In this document: positions 1-10,273 of the stretch, piece by piece | Numbering within the stretch: position 1 is the first letter of the stretch | Layout: every line of letters starts with the position of its first letter | NCBI RefSeq assembly: GCF_009870125.1 | Contig: NC_046683.1 | Span: 10,354,001 to 10,418,000 of the forward strand | Length of the DNA: 64,000 nucleotides | Direction of reading: 5' to 3' | From: Drosophila pseudoobscura | Taxonomy: Eukaryota > Arthropoda > Insecta > Diptera > Drosophilidae | Notes under the pieces: generated by a model | Seen by the model: the letters and a program-made list of their open reading frames with translations, nothing else | What the model was told of the DNA's origin: nothing | Databases searched by the model: none | Program-made: the position numbers and the translations under genes

Positions 1-32
1 AATACTTTTCCAATCGCACAAATGTTTTCCTT

Positions 33-113
33 AGGTGGAAATGCCACCGATATCGCCGCCAGCCACTGCCACCTCCCCATCGTCTCGCATGGCGCAAATT
101 CTTTGTTTACATT
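33..113 (+). CDS. possible last coding exon of a gene entering from the left edge (partial)
   Basis: A good acceptor (tgttttccttag) ends just before position 33. It is followed by an open frame that reads VEMPPISPPATATSPSSRM and onward for about 27 codons to a TGA near 113. The Pro/Ser/Thr-rich reading looks protein-like, and an A-rich tail region follows. No upstream exon is visible because the window starts here, so this could be chance. The family is not recognised. Confidence 0.25.
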
Positions 114-1697
114 GGAACGTAACTCGTCTCGTACGCTGATAAACTTGAATTCGAATTAAAAAAATATATACAAAATATACACACACACACACTAACACTA
201 CACGTGCATGTACACATGTATGTATATGTGTGCATGTGATGGAATCCTAATTTAGTTGGACTTTGTGTCTGGCTTTTTTATAGTATTTCTATATGTTTTA
301 TTGGTGGCCCAACAACAATGAACAATGCAACATAAAATAAAACTATTCTTCCGTAAGTGCCGACCATGGGATACCCCTAGCCCCACACCAAAGATCCAAT
401 TGAAATTCCAGAGGCGATCATGAATGCCAGATACGGCACGTAGGGACAGACAGATCTGTCGACGATCGGATCGGATCGTCGCTGGTGTCCGGACAACCAC
501 ACAACATACCCACTCGCCAGCGGCCAGTACAGGGTGCATTTGCTGGGAGAAACAAGTTCCGCACGATGAATCAACTTCCTCCGCTTCCGCTGGCGCGGTA
601 TTCAATGGCGGGGCACAACAACACACTTCTTTTTTTGTTTTTTGGGTCTTTTGTTTGTGGTGATTTGCCGATGCGTTGTTTTGTTTACAGGATTGCTAGC
701 CGCTGCTGTTGCTGCCACTGGAGGGACGAGGGACAGGGGACAGGTTTGACTTACGATTCGAGGCTGGCAGGCGGGGTTCCTGTTTGTCCTCCGGGCACGG
801 GACTGTGTGGCCTTCGATGCGCTGCTGCTGCTGCTGTTTGTTGTTTGCCTTGGATTGCAATTGTCGTTTGTGTTGTTTTTGTTGTCGTTTGTCGCTTTTC
901 CTTCTTCACACTACGTTAATTTCCACACACACACACACACACACACACTCGCGCGCACACACACACATAAGACGTGCTTTGGAGCTCGCTACTTGAGAGT
1001 TTTCTTTTACATCATTTTCGTAATGTTCCCGTTTCGACGCAATTCCGCGATTCAAGTGTTTTTCGAATAAATCGCGTCGTGCACATGCCTTCTACTTGAA
1101 TAACGTTACGTCCCCTTTTGCATATACAAAAATTTTGCTTCAATTTAATCTACGTGAGTATGCCAAAAAATAAAATAAAGAATGATGTTAACTGTCAAAC
1201 TGTGTGTGTGTGTGTTGCCTGCTGTTACTGGCGCAGAGTTGCCATTGTGTGCACCCTGTTGGGGTGGCAGTGCTTCGATAAATCGCGACAGCTGATCGCT
1301 AGTGGTGGTTATTGATTATAAAAGATATCGATGCTGTTATTAATTATAAAATTGATATCGATGCTGTTATCGATTATTTTGAAATATACTAAAAAATACC
1401 AAAAACCCCGAAAAATACCGAATATTATGGCGCGTATAATTTAAATGTGAATTTGAAAAATAGTCGTTTTTCCCAACCGTAAATTTGAAATAGATTATCA
1501 TGCTCCTTTGGGCAATGAAAGTCGTTAGAAACTCTACAATACATTTAATTAAACAAACCACTACGAAAAAAGATAATAATAATAATATGAATGGTATGCA
1601 TAAATCTATGTGGTGGCGGTGGGACCACCGCCGCCTCAGTCTCAAGCGTTCACATTACATCACGTCGTCACACGGCAATCCAGACCGCATCCTGCAT
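114..1697. other. non-coding stretch, low complexity
   Basis: No reading frame here has convincing splice signals or protein-like composition. It holds CA-rich runs near 180 and 923-968, TG at about 1200-1215, and an A/T-rich patch at 1310-1440 with two ATCGATGCTGTTAT-like repeats and several AATACC motifs. It lies downstream of the minus-strand gene that stops at 1698. Confidence 0.6.
923..968. repeat. (CA)n microsatellite, interrupted
   Basis: A CA dinucleotide run broken in the middle by TCGCGCG and then continuing as CA. Confidence 0.95.
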
Positions 1698-2545
1698 TTA
1701 ATACCGCTGCACCACAACGGACGTAGGCGTGGTGGACCACTGGGTGTCCTTCTCCTTGTCCTTTTCCTGGCCCTGGAGGGTCAGGGTGCTCTCGGCGAAG
1801 GCTGCATTGAGATTGCCCGCCAGCTGCGGCTGCTCTTCCTCGACAATGGTCATGGCCAGGTTCATCGATTTCTTGCTCAGCCTCCTGCTGCTTGGGCTGC
1901 TTTTATTGCTGGTGGTGCTGCACGAGGCGGAGGGTATTGGATGCATGAGAATCTGTTGACTGTTGACTGCATTATGTATACGAAACTCTTACCTCTTCTG
2001 CTTGCGACAGGCCACCATGGAGGCGAGCACGGCCAGAATGATAATGGCTGCCAGTAGACCGGACAGACCCGCCACCATGGTCATCATGCCGTGCGGCTCT
2101 CCATCCGACGTGACCTTAGTGACTGCACAAAGAGAGCGAAGAAGAGAGCGTGTAAGTGAGAGGGGAGAGTGATTTGTTGCTCCAATTTTGCAATGCGTTT
2201 AGCGCTTTGCGTCTCAGGGTCGCCTCCGGCGACTGGCGACTGTTCAACTGGCGTTGAACTTCAACTTAACGCTGATCCGAATGATCTCGAATCGAATGAT
2301 CAGAATGCGTGAAGCAGCAGGTTGTTTCGTGTGTGTTTTATTACCTTGCAGCCCACGCCAGCAACCTGCAGCCAGCAGCCAGCAACCAGCAGCCAGTGCC
2401 GGAGCCGGAGGCAACGCACTTCCGCACTTTCTAAGCCGGAAGAGGCGGCCTTTCTGCCTCTATACTTACTCGAATCCTCGACAACGAATCGATTGGTGTT
2501 TGGCGACGACTGCACATAGCTCTCCAGCTCCATTCTCATGTCCAT
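1698..2545 (-). CDS. uncharacterised small single-pass membrane protein, three coding exons
   Basis: Coding exons on the minus strand are 2545-2470, 2122-1993 and 1959-1698 (76+130+262 nt, 155 aa). Donors are GTAAGT and GTAAGA; acceptors are GTGCAG and CAACAG. The frame is kept across both introns (phases 1 and 2). The protein starts MDMRMELESYVQ and has a short polar segment of about 35 residues. One strong hydrophobic helix follows (around 39-60, VAGLSGLLAAIIILAVLASMV), then a basic CRKQK stop-transfer. The cytoplasmic tail of about 90 residues is Ser-rich, then charged, and ends SVVVQRY. There is no signal peptide, so a signal-anchor or type III topology is inferred. The start could lie further upstream if a 5' exon joins the CAG just before the ATG. 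Family and function are not recognised. Confidence 0.7.
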
Positions 2546-5500
2546 GCTGTGTCTGTCTCTCTGTCTTTGAAAGGGGGATGGGGGTGCGGTGGGGTAACTG
2601 GAAATAGTAAAAAGGCCATGAAACATCTGTTCAAATGCATTCATTCCATCAAAATATTGGCCCAGTTGCAGCAACCGCAACCCCACGCTCGACTTCATCC
2701 AATTGTTGGCCAACAATCTACCGCTCTGCTGCCTCTTACTCTCGAGAGTTGCCGCTGCCACTGCCTCTCCGCGCGTGCTAATTAATTGATTCAAGAGCCA
2801 GCAGCGTCTCGTCTCTTATCAGCCAGCAGAGGGCAAAGCATTAGCTTTAGCTGCCGCTGCTGCCGCTACTGCTGCTGCTCCCGCCTCAGATGTCACTGAT
2901 TTATTTGGTAATAATTAATTAGATTTTGATTGTTTACAGGCCATTCAACAGGCAGACAATTTAGTCGGGGACTATGGCTGCTATCTCTTCGAATTGGAGT
3001 TTGGAATTTTATCTGCCCCAGGGATGATTGTCTGTCACGTTTGGCAATTAGATGGAAGGTAGACCCGGCACCGAAAATTGCGGGCACGTGACATACAAGA
3101 CACTTGAAATTGAAAGACTCTTAAATATTCCAAAAAAAACATAAAACTCCTTTAGAGTATCATTAGAGAAAGAGAGAATCTTGATAATAGTGGAGATATA
3201 GGGAATGATTTTCGGCGGAATGGTGCTAAAGTCCAGATCCACCAGCGGAGGCGGGGATTTCTTCGCAAAGCTAGATCGACTGGAGCGGATTGGATTCATG
3301 ATTGGAATTTTAAGAATCCCACTGCTCCCATCCCACTTTCTGCGTTCTACAGCAAACTGTTTCTGTATCTTTAATGTGCACCTTCCACATGCTTTGCATT
3401 CGAATCAAATAACTATCGAAAAACTATACCCACATTGGCATTTTACACATACTATATACATACACATCCCCCACATTCTACATTGTATATCTCGTATCTC
3501 GAATGTGTCGCGTAATCGTGGAGACCAAAGGAATAGGAAATGTAAGTGGGATATTGGGGAAATGGGCAAATGGGAGTGGGAGTCATCGCATGTTGTATGT
3601 CGAAATTACTGGAGAAATGCGGGCACGAGCTCTCAGCTCAGCTCAGTTCAGTATTGGTTTTAGTTATATTTGTAGTATTACGATATAGTATTTGAAATAT
3701 GATATATGCACATATAGTACAATAATCATCTGCTGCGTTCTGTTTGTTGTTTGCTGATCTGTGTCTGTGTCTGTGTCTGCCCCGCGCCATTATAAATTTA
3801 ATTAATTTAATCATTTGCGGTGGCAACAATTTGTAATTTAATTGCACAAATTAAGGCTTATAAATAAATTCTGGATAGAGTGGGAACAGAAACAGTTTCG
3901 GGCTTCGATTGTCATGGCATGGCACACGATCATTTTCCATTTTTCATTTCTACAGACACTTATCCATCCAAATCAAAATGCGTTCAGCTCGGAATCGAAG
4001 AATGATTTCTGGTTTCAACAGACTAAACAAATATATACTAATCAATTGATTATCCATGATAATTTTTTGAAACGGAAACTTTCAGTTTCAAGGCGAATGG
4101 ATTTCAGTCACTAAAATCTCTGTGTTTGTGGGGGGGAAGGGACTTTCACTGAACAAAACGAACTCCAAGAGGGGCTTAGACCAGGACAGGATAGGACTTG
4201 ACTTACGACACTTAAAGGCGGTTGTAGAGGGGGGTCTTGGGATCCTGCGACTATTTTCGAGAGTCGAATTATAACTGTGAACTAACGCCGCCGACACTCA
4301 GCGTACGACTAATGCGGCGCGCGTCCACACAAAGCTCCAAGCCGAAACCCAAACGTAACGTAACTTTCGATTGCGCCAAAACAACCGCCGACGCGACGGC
4401 TGCGCAGCGCAGCGTCGGCTTCAGCGTCAGCGCTGACTTCGCTCGAAGCAGCAGCAAGCAGCAGCAGCTCAAAGCCGATTGCCGACTCTCTAGAGTCTAG
4501 ACTCTAGGCATAATGCAAAATGATCTTAAATTCGAATTCAAATGTAATCGAACTTGTAGACATTGTGCCGCCAAATGAAAGCGATCCCAGGCACTCAAGG
4601 ACACAGCAGATGTGTCTCTCGATCAAGGCTCTACAGGTGTAAAAGTGTCACTGAGTGCGTGTGTAGATCTACATGTAGATAACTGATAAGCAAAACACAC
4701 TGCGACACAAATGACGAAATCGATACATAGGAAAAGAATTTGCGGTACAAGGCGCCACGACAAGACATGACATGTACACTCGTACACCTGTCTATTTGTG
4801 CGAGTGTGTGTGTGTGTGTGTGTGTATGTACGCCTCCCTTCAATTAGGGGGCGGCATGAGTGTAGAACAAGTGTTTTCGTAATGACGCAAATGGGTTTTG
4901 CAAAACTATTTTTCTTGCTACTTGCATCCATCCCCTCTACAGGGCTCTCTGGATATCTGGCCGAGGAATGATTCATAGTTGCGGATTTTTTCGGTATGCC
5001 TTGAGAATAGAATTTCTGTTTCTCGATTATATGATTAGTCCACCGGTTAGATAAGGTCTCTGCTCCAATTCCAGTGCTTAATTGGAGAGACAACAGTTCC
5101 GATCTGCCATCAGTGTGGGAGTGCTAGAGTGGAGTGGTCTGGTCTGGAGTGTCCTCTTCAAAACTCAATTGATCGACTGGCAGAGGGTTTCTTTGTTACA
5201 ATACCCATGCCCATGTCCATACCCACACCCGTACGCATACTCTTACACACGTAAAAAGCTTTATTTGACTTCGAGAAGAAATTGTCACCCTGTGGTGTGG
5301 TGCAGTGGGGAGGGGGGGCAAGCCATGTGATCCATTGATGAACGGACTTTCTAATCGATGGACGGACAAATCGACTTCACATTCTGTCGACTCATCTCCG
5401 GTGCGTGTCACGTACATGTGTACTCCGGGCAGCACTGCCCTGCTCTGTGCTCATGGGCTCTGCTCTTCGTACAGTGAAAGCTCTCTCTTGACGGATCGAC

Positions 5501-8042
5501 CACTAAGACCGTTCGTTCTCACTGCTTGCTTTTCCAAAAGTCATCTAATAATCCACGATCATGACGTCGACGTAAACGGCAAACAAATGGCTATAAATAA
5601 ACCGCAAAAACTCGAACCGTACCGTACCGTACCGCGTAGCCTTTATCTAGGATCTCTAAATATTTAGGGGATTGGTCGGCGGACGGACAGGCGCTGGGCG
5701 TGTGGTCAATAGTCAATCAATGCGCTAGACGCAGAAACAATCTTACTGTTTATTTGTGGCAATACGATGGACGAGTATCTGTATCTGTACGATGGTATTG
5801 CCCAGATAACGCATTTGTTTATAACTTTATACATTCGCCTCAAGAAATTACTTTTCATTTTCATCGATAGAGATTTTCGTTCGTGTTTGTTGCTGTTTGT
5901 TGTTGTCAAATGAATTTTGCGTTTTAGCAATGGGAAAACCTATACTTTTTGCCCATTTCCGTGCGGATCGGCCCTTAGCTGACTCGAAAAACGGACACTT
6001 GTCGGTAAACAACTCAATTGTTGTCGTAAAAATCAAACAATATTGAATGCAGTCTTCTAAGTGGTACGTTAATGGAGGAGGCCCTTCCCTTCCCTTCCTC
6101 CATATCCGAGCATGGTGTAATATTTACCCAGAAATTGCTTGGGTGCGGAGGGGAGGGAAGAGCGTTGCTAATGGGAAAGTCTGGTAAAGACACACATCCG
6201 TAACTATAGAAATTTGTTGCATAATTATTCGTAAATATATTCCTAGATATGTCTTTGTGCCCATAGAAGGAGGTGGTACGGATATTCCTTAATCTTGAAA
6301 TCCTCAATTCCTCATCTTAAGTACATATACTCGTGCGTCCATCCATCAAACAGCAATTTGTCTGTCTATCTGTCTCTCTATCTGGTTATATTCCTCATAT
6401 CCCACTCAAGGTTCCCATCAGAACAGATCAGATCAGACGCAAGCGAATTCCCAGATGGTTTCCAATTGTTTCCTGCTGATGCCGCATAATCTCTCATTAG
6501 ATTATATCTCTTATTGGGGCCTGTTGACGAGTACAATTTATACTATATCACTCATCTATCTACACATATATATTTACTGATATCTACTGGAATATCTATT
6601 GAATTTACTGATTGATAAAAATCCACCTTCTCCTCTACAGGTGGGCGGTGGGATGAGCGATGTGTTTGTAATTTATTTTCCTATCTAATTATATGACGTT
6701 TATTTGTGTTTATTGTTGGGAAATACGTTTTAAAACCGATTTAGATACATGCCTCCCAATCGGATGCGATACCGTTCTCCACTTCACTCCGAAATTAACC
6801 GAAAAATATAAATAAACAAAAAACGAATCGAAACGAAAACGAAAATCTGTCGCACTTTCGATTCGATTCAACAAATCAGTGCACTGTGTCGTCCGTCGAC
6901 TTGTTTTTGTTTTTTTTGTTGGTTTTTTGGTTCTCGGGTAATTAATGGCACAACAATTTACAAAATAATTTTTCGGTAAACTACAACGAAATTGGATTTG
7001 CACGGATGTTCTATGGTTTTTTGTTGGCGTTTTACTGTTGGAACCGGCTGCGTCAGAGGCATTTGCCCCAATGAAAGGCAGCCGCTCCTCCGCCAACACC
7101 AAAAAGCCGTTTTCGGAAAAAACTTTTCCTTCAATGAGAATAAACGACAGACGGACGAGTACATATACATTCCTATACTAAATAAATCCGTACACATCCG
7201 TACACCCATACATAGGTATGTATGTATGTATGAGGGCTATACTAGTCGCTAAATTTCTTTCTTTCTCATTTTTATAAATAAACAAGAGACAAGAGATGTG
7301 ATGTGTTCTCTGTCCGTTGTTTGTTCCGAGAGAAAATGGGGTCGGGGCGCCACAAAGAACACGGCGGGGGAGTTAAGATCGCGCACCCGCACCCAGCCCC
7401 CGCCCCCGCCTCCGACAACAATTGAAAGTTGAACTCTGTTGATGCTTCCGCCTGGTAATCCCCCAGCATCCTCTATCCCCTCGTACTGCTTATACGATAC
7501 TGCCCCGTGGCTGTTGCTGGACGGACGTGCAGGTGCACACAGATCGTGACGGAATTGGCAAATTCCTAATTGCAGATGTTACGGGCTACGACCAAAACTA
7601 TTTATGCAAATGCAACGCTTCCCCGATTGTTACAACACTTCTATCTCTCTCCCTCTGGAGAGGGTGTGTTTGTGTGTGTGTTTCTGTGTTTGCATACGAG
7701 TAATCACTGACGTAAGCAGTGTTACCTAGTGGCAGTGGCAGGCAGCAGGCGGCAGGCGGCAACAATTACTTGTGATAACGGCAAACATTAATTGTATTGT
7801 CAAAAAGCATCCCCATCCCCCCACCCCATCCTGCCAGGCAATATAAATTGTCGTTGCGGCTGATAAATTACACTAATCGCTGGCGATGCCATGCCGAGAC
7901 ATTTGTACCCCGCCTCCACACACGGCACGATCTGAGAGCAGAAGATTTCGAGTATGCACATTCCGAGCGATGGAGATGGGATGGGATGGAATAGAATGGA
8001 GCACAACGGAATAGAGTAGCGTGCAAACCATATAAATAAATT
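2546..8042. other. 5.5 kb non-coding region
   Basis: No supported exon. The open frames are short, run through microsatellites or have biased composition. Contents include a (TG)n tract at 4804-4825, an ACCGT pentamer run at about 5616-5634, GA-rich and CT-rich stretches, and TATG repeats near 7215-7231. It may include 5' leader or intronic DNA of the minus-strand gene ending at 1698. Confidence 0.6.
4804..4825. repeat. (TG)n microsatellite
   Basis: Uninterrupted TG dinucleotides, about 11 copies. Confidence 0.95.
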
Positions 8043-8173
8043 CTATGCCAGAAATACTTTAAGTCTAGTGTCCAGCGTGGCGCCAGGCACCGGTGCATGG
8101 ACTGCTTTGACTGCTTGACGAACTTCCATTGGATTGACTGCTTGCACTGCCAAACGAGAATATCTGCACACAA
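8043..8173 (-). other. candidate alternative 3' exon (unproven)
   Basis: On the minus strand a strong acceptor (pyrimidine-rich tract then TGTGTGCAG) precedes an open segment. One frame reads a protein-like string including VNPMEVRQAVKAVH and stops at 8043. It lies downstream of the 8343-8876 gene on the same strand, beyond that gene's likely poly(A) signal. It could be an alternative terminal exon or non-coding. No donor that would join it in frame was established. Confidence 0.25.
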
Positions 8174-8228
8174 AGAGAGAGAAAAAAAGCAAAACCAAGC
8201 ACCGTTTGTTGGGGAGGGGGGTGCGGTG

Positions 8229-8234
8229 TTTATT
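8229..8234 (-). terminator. AATAAA poly(A) signal for the 8343-8876 gene
   Basis: On the minus strand AATAAA lies about 110 nt past the stop codon at 8343, a typical spacing for a short fly 3' UTR. Confidence 0.5.
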
Positions 8235-8342
8235 TCCTTTAAAAAATGTGCAAGCCAAAAGTTTTATGAACGTTATTGTCCGTTGCTTTCTGTTCCTGCC
8301 TCTGCTGCAAGTCGTCCCACCCAGTCGCCTCCGCCTCTTTTC

Positions 8343-8876
8343 TTATAGCGAATCAATGCTGGACTTCTTCTTGCTCATGCCAAACCACTCCATCCAGGTC
8401 TTCTTGCGTCCAGAAGTGGAGGCGGTACTAGTTGTTGCGGGAACTTCGCCGTCTACTGGAGCAACAGCAGTGGTGACGGGCGCGGTGTTAGGGAGCTCCT
8501 GCACCTGCAGCGTGGTTGCGAAACTGTTGGCCATCATGCTGTTCACGCTGGTGATCGTCGACAAGGTCTTGGAGGGTCGACCGGTGGCTGCAAAGCTGGC
8601 TGCCAACGCTATGGCCATGGCGGCGGGCGACTGCGCGTTCTGCACTACCTGTGTGAGGGCCGCCGCCGCCGCCGACGTCGTCGTAATCTCAGGTGCTGGT
8701 TCTGGTACCTCTGCTGGTGTGGGTGGTACCTGTTCTGCCACCTTGTCATCGGTCGGCACCTCTGCGACCTGTCCTACCGGAGCTCCCTCCACGCCGGCCA
8801 CACTGGGCACTGGTGTGGCACTGTTCCTGTTGCGCTTGTTGCGCCGGAACGGTTTGCTGATGAAAGACAGGCACAT
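8343..8876 (-). CDS. uncharacterised Ala/Thr/Pro-rich 177-aa protein
   Basis: A single open frame of 177 codons starts at the ATG at 8876 and stops with TAA at 8343-8345. The N-terminus is short and basic (MCLSFISKPFRRNKRNRN). A Pro/Glu/Val-rich acidic segment follows at about 25-65, then an Ala/Thr-rich middle with weakly hydrophobic stretches. The C-terminus is conserved-looking and charged, with a Trp pair (RKKTWMEWFGMSKKK) and ends SSIDSL. It has no clear signal peptide or transmembrane helix. The opposite-strand frame is open over the same span but reads as Val/Cys/Ala low complexity and is treated as a shadow. Basic ends round an acidic, disordered middle suggest a cytoplasmic or scaffold protein, which is inference only. 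The family is not recognised. Confidence 0.75.
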   Translation of the reverse strand: MCLSFISKPFRRNKRNRNSATPVPSVAGVEGAPVGQVAEVPTDDKVAEQVPPTPAEVPEPAPEITTTSAAAAALTQVVQNAQSPAAMAIALAASFAATGRPSKTLSTITSVNSMMANSFATTLQVQELPNTAPVTTAVAPVDGEVPATTSTASTSGRKKTWMEWFGMSKKKSSIDSL

Positions 8877-9384
8877 GGTGCTACCGGAGTACTAACAATT
8901 TGCAACAGAAATAACGTGTATATTGAATTTTGAATTTTGAGGATTTAGGCCGAGAATTTTGCTGTGACTAAATAATCAACGAGATGATAACAGACTGACA
9001 ACTGACTGAGCGCATTCCCTCGAATCACTCGGACCCACACACCTGACCTGACCTGACCTGACCGGACCGATGCCAGGCCTACGCCTACTGCGATTTCATA
9101 CACACAGTGGTTCGAACAGAGCTCTCAAAGCGATGCAGGCGCAGACGCAGACATGCAGCGCAGACGCATAGCCACTTCTGGCACCACTGTGCGCTTGCGC
9201 CGCTTGGGGCAGGCAGGAGAGCGGCTGCCGCCAGATGTGTCTAATTATAGACGACCCCAGGCCTAGGCGCAGCCTCATCCCTTGTGGCATTGTCTTGTGG
9301 CAGAGTCTGTTCTGTTCCGTTCGGTTCGGAGAACAGTTGGAAATAGGCTCGCGGCAAAGGAGCAGCACAGCACCTACGTACACA
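8877..9384. other. intergenic, probable divergent promoter region
   Basis: This separates the minus-strand gene starting at 8876 from the plus-strand gene starting at 9385. The two are head to head, so it should hold both promoters. It contains a TGACC pentamer tandem (about 9040-9066) and no TATA box that could be fixed. Confidence 0.5.
9040..9066. repeat. (TGACC)n pentamer tandem
   Basis: About five uninterrupted ACCTG/TGACC units. On the minus strand they read as repeated AGGTCA half-sites at a 5-nt period. Confidence 0.85.
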
Positions 9385-10049
9385 ATGTCTTCGTTTGGAA
9401 TGCGTGGCATGAGTCAGCCGCTGGGCATCAGGATCTGTTGCTGTCGCGTCTGTACGTGCATCAACTTTGGCTTTGTGCTATCGCGGGTGGGACTGCTCAA
9501 GCTGATGCAACTGGGCCTGGCCATGCTCTGCGAGGGCCTCCTGATACGCTACGGTGTGCCCTATGCCGATTCCATTGGCCAGGCGCTCACCAGCTTTCTG
9601 GCCACCACAGGACACTGCTTCACCACGACGGGCATACTGCTCCTGTGCTATGGATTCTCGGAGAAGTCATACGGCCTCATTCGACAATCACTGTTTGTGA
9701 GTAGTTCTCCCTCTAGATCCTCCCTCCGCCCCCAAGCCTTGCGGATGCTTTGATGTTATTTTTTTCAGGAGACCCTGTTCAATGGCCTTGCAGCGTGCAT
9801 GTACTTCAGCTCCTCCAGCTACATGGGATTCGCGTGCGTTGTGTGGCTGCATCCGCAGTTCTTGGTGCGTCCCGGCTTCTGGGCATATCCGGCCATGACC
9901 GCCTGCTATGTGAGTGTGGAATTAAAAGCGTTAAATGCCTTCCGATCTTGATTCCTGTTTGTTTGTTTCAGTATATGGGCTATGCGGCGGGACTGCTGCA
10001 TGCAATCGATGCCTTTCTGGCCTTCAAGCACTTCAGGGGAGCGCGCTAA
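9385..10049 (+). CDS. MARVEL-type four-transmembrane protein
   Basis: Coding exons are 9385-9696, 9769-9909 and 9972-10049, all phase 0, giving 176 aa. The introns are 72 and 62 nt with GTGAGT donors and TTTCAG acceptors. The protein starts MSSFGMRGMSQ, followed by a Cys cluster (CCCRVCTC). Four hydrophobic helices follow at roughly 28-50, 62-85, 105-125 and 145-168, the last with YMGYAAGLLHAIDAF. The tail is short and basic (KHFRGAR). This spacing fits MARVEL-domain proteins, which act in membrane apposition or fusion and at septate junctions. From memory fly relatives include singles bar and an X-linked paralogue; which one this is cannot be settled by eye. The gene converges on Axs, with stops 225 bp apart. 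An ATTAAA poly(A)-like signal lies near 10081. Confidence 0.9.
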
Positions 10050-10273
10050 GGGGCGCTAGAATCTGATATGGGGGTTTGAGATTAAAGCATTTATATATTC
10101 TAAGGCACACTTTTCCTTCGGTTAGAGTTTTCACATTAAAATCGCATAAAACGTATAAATATAATAACTTTTAAAATGGACCTGGTTCTAATAGCACCAA
10201 CAACTGGAACTGGAGATTTGGGTTTGGAGATTGCAGATTAGAGGAGTGGGAGAGTGGATCCTAGGACATCTTA

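Noticed and set aside
377-574. Minus-strand frame ending in a hydrophobic stretch (LAFMIASGISIGSLVWG)
   Set aside because: Looks membrane-like but has no supported acceptor or upstream exon; too weak to call.
8134-8895. 253-codon plus-strand open frame
   Set aside because: Antisense to the 8343-8876 gene; Val/Ala/Cys low complexity. The minus frame has the more protein-like composition and a poly(A) signal.
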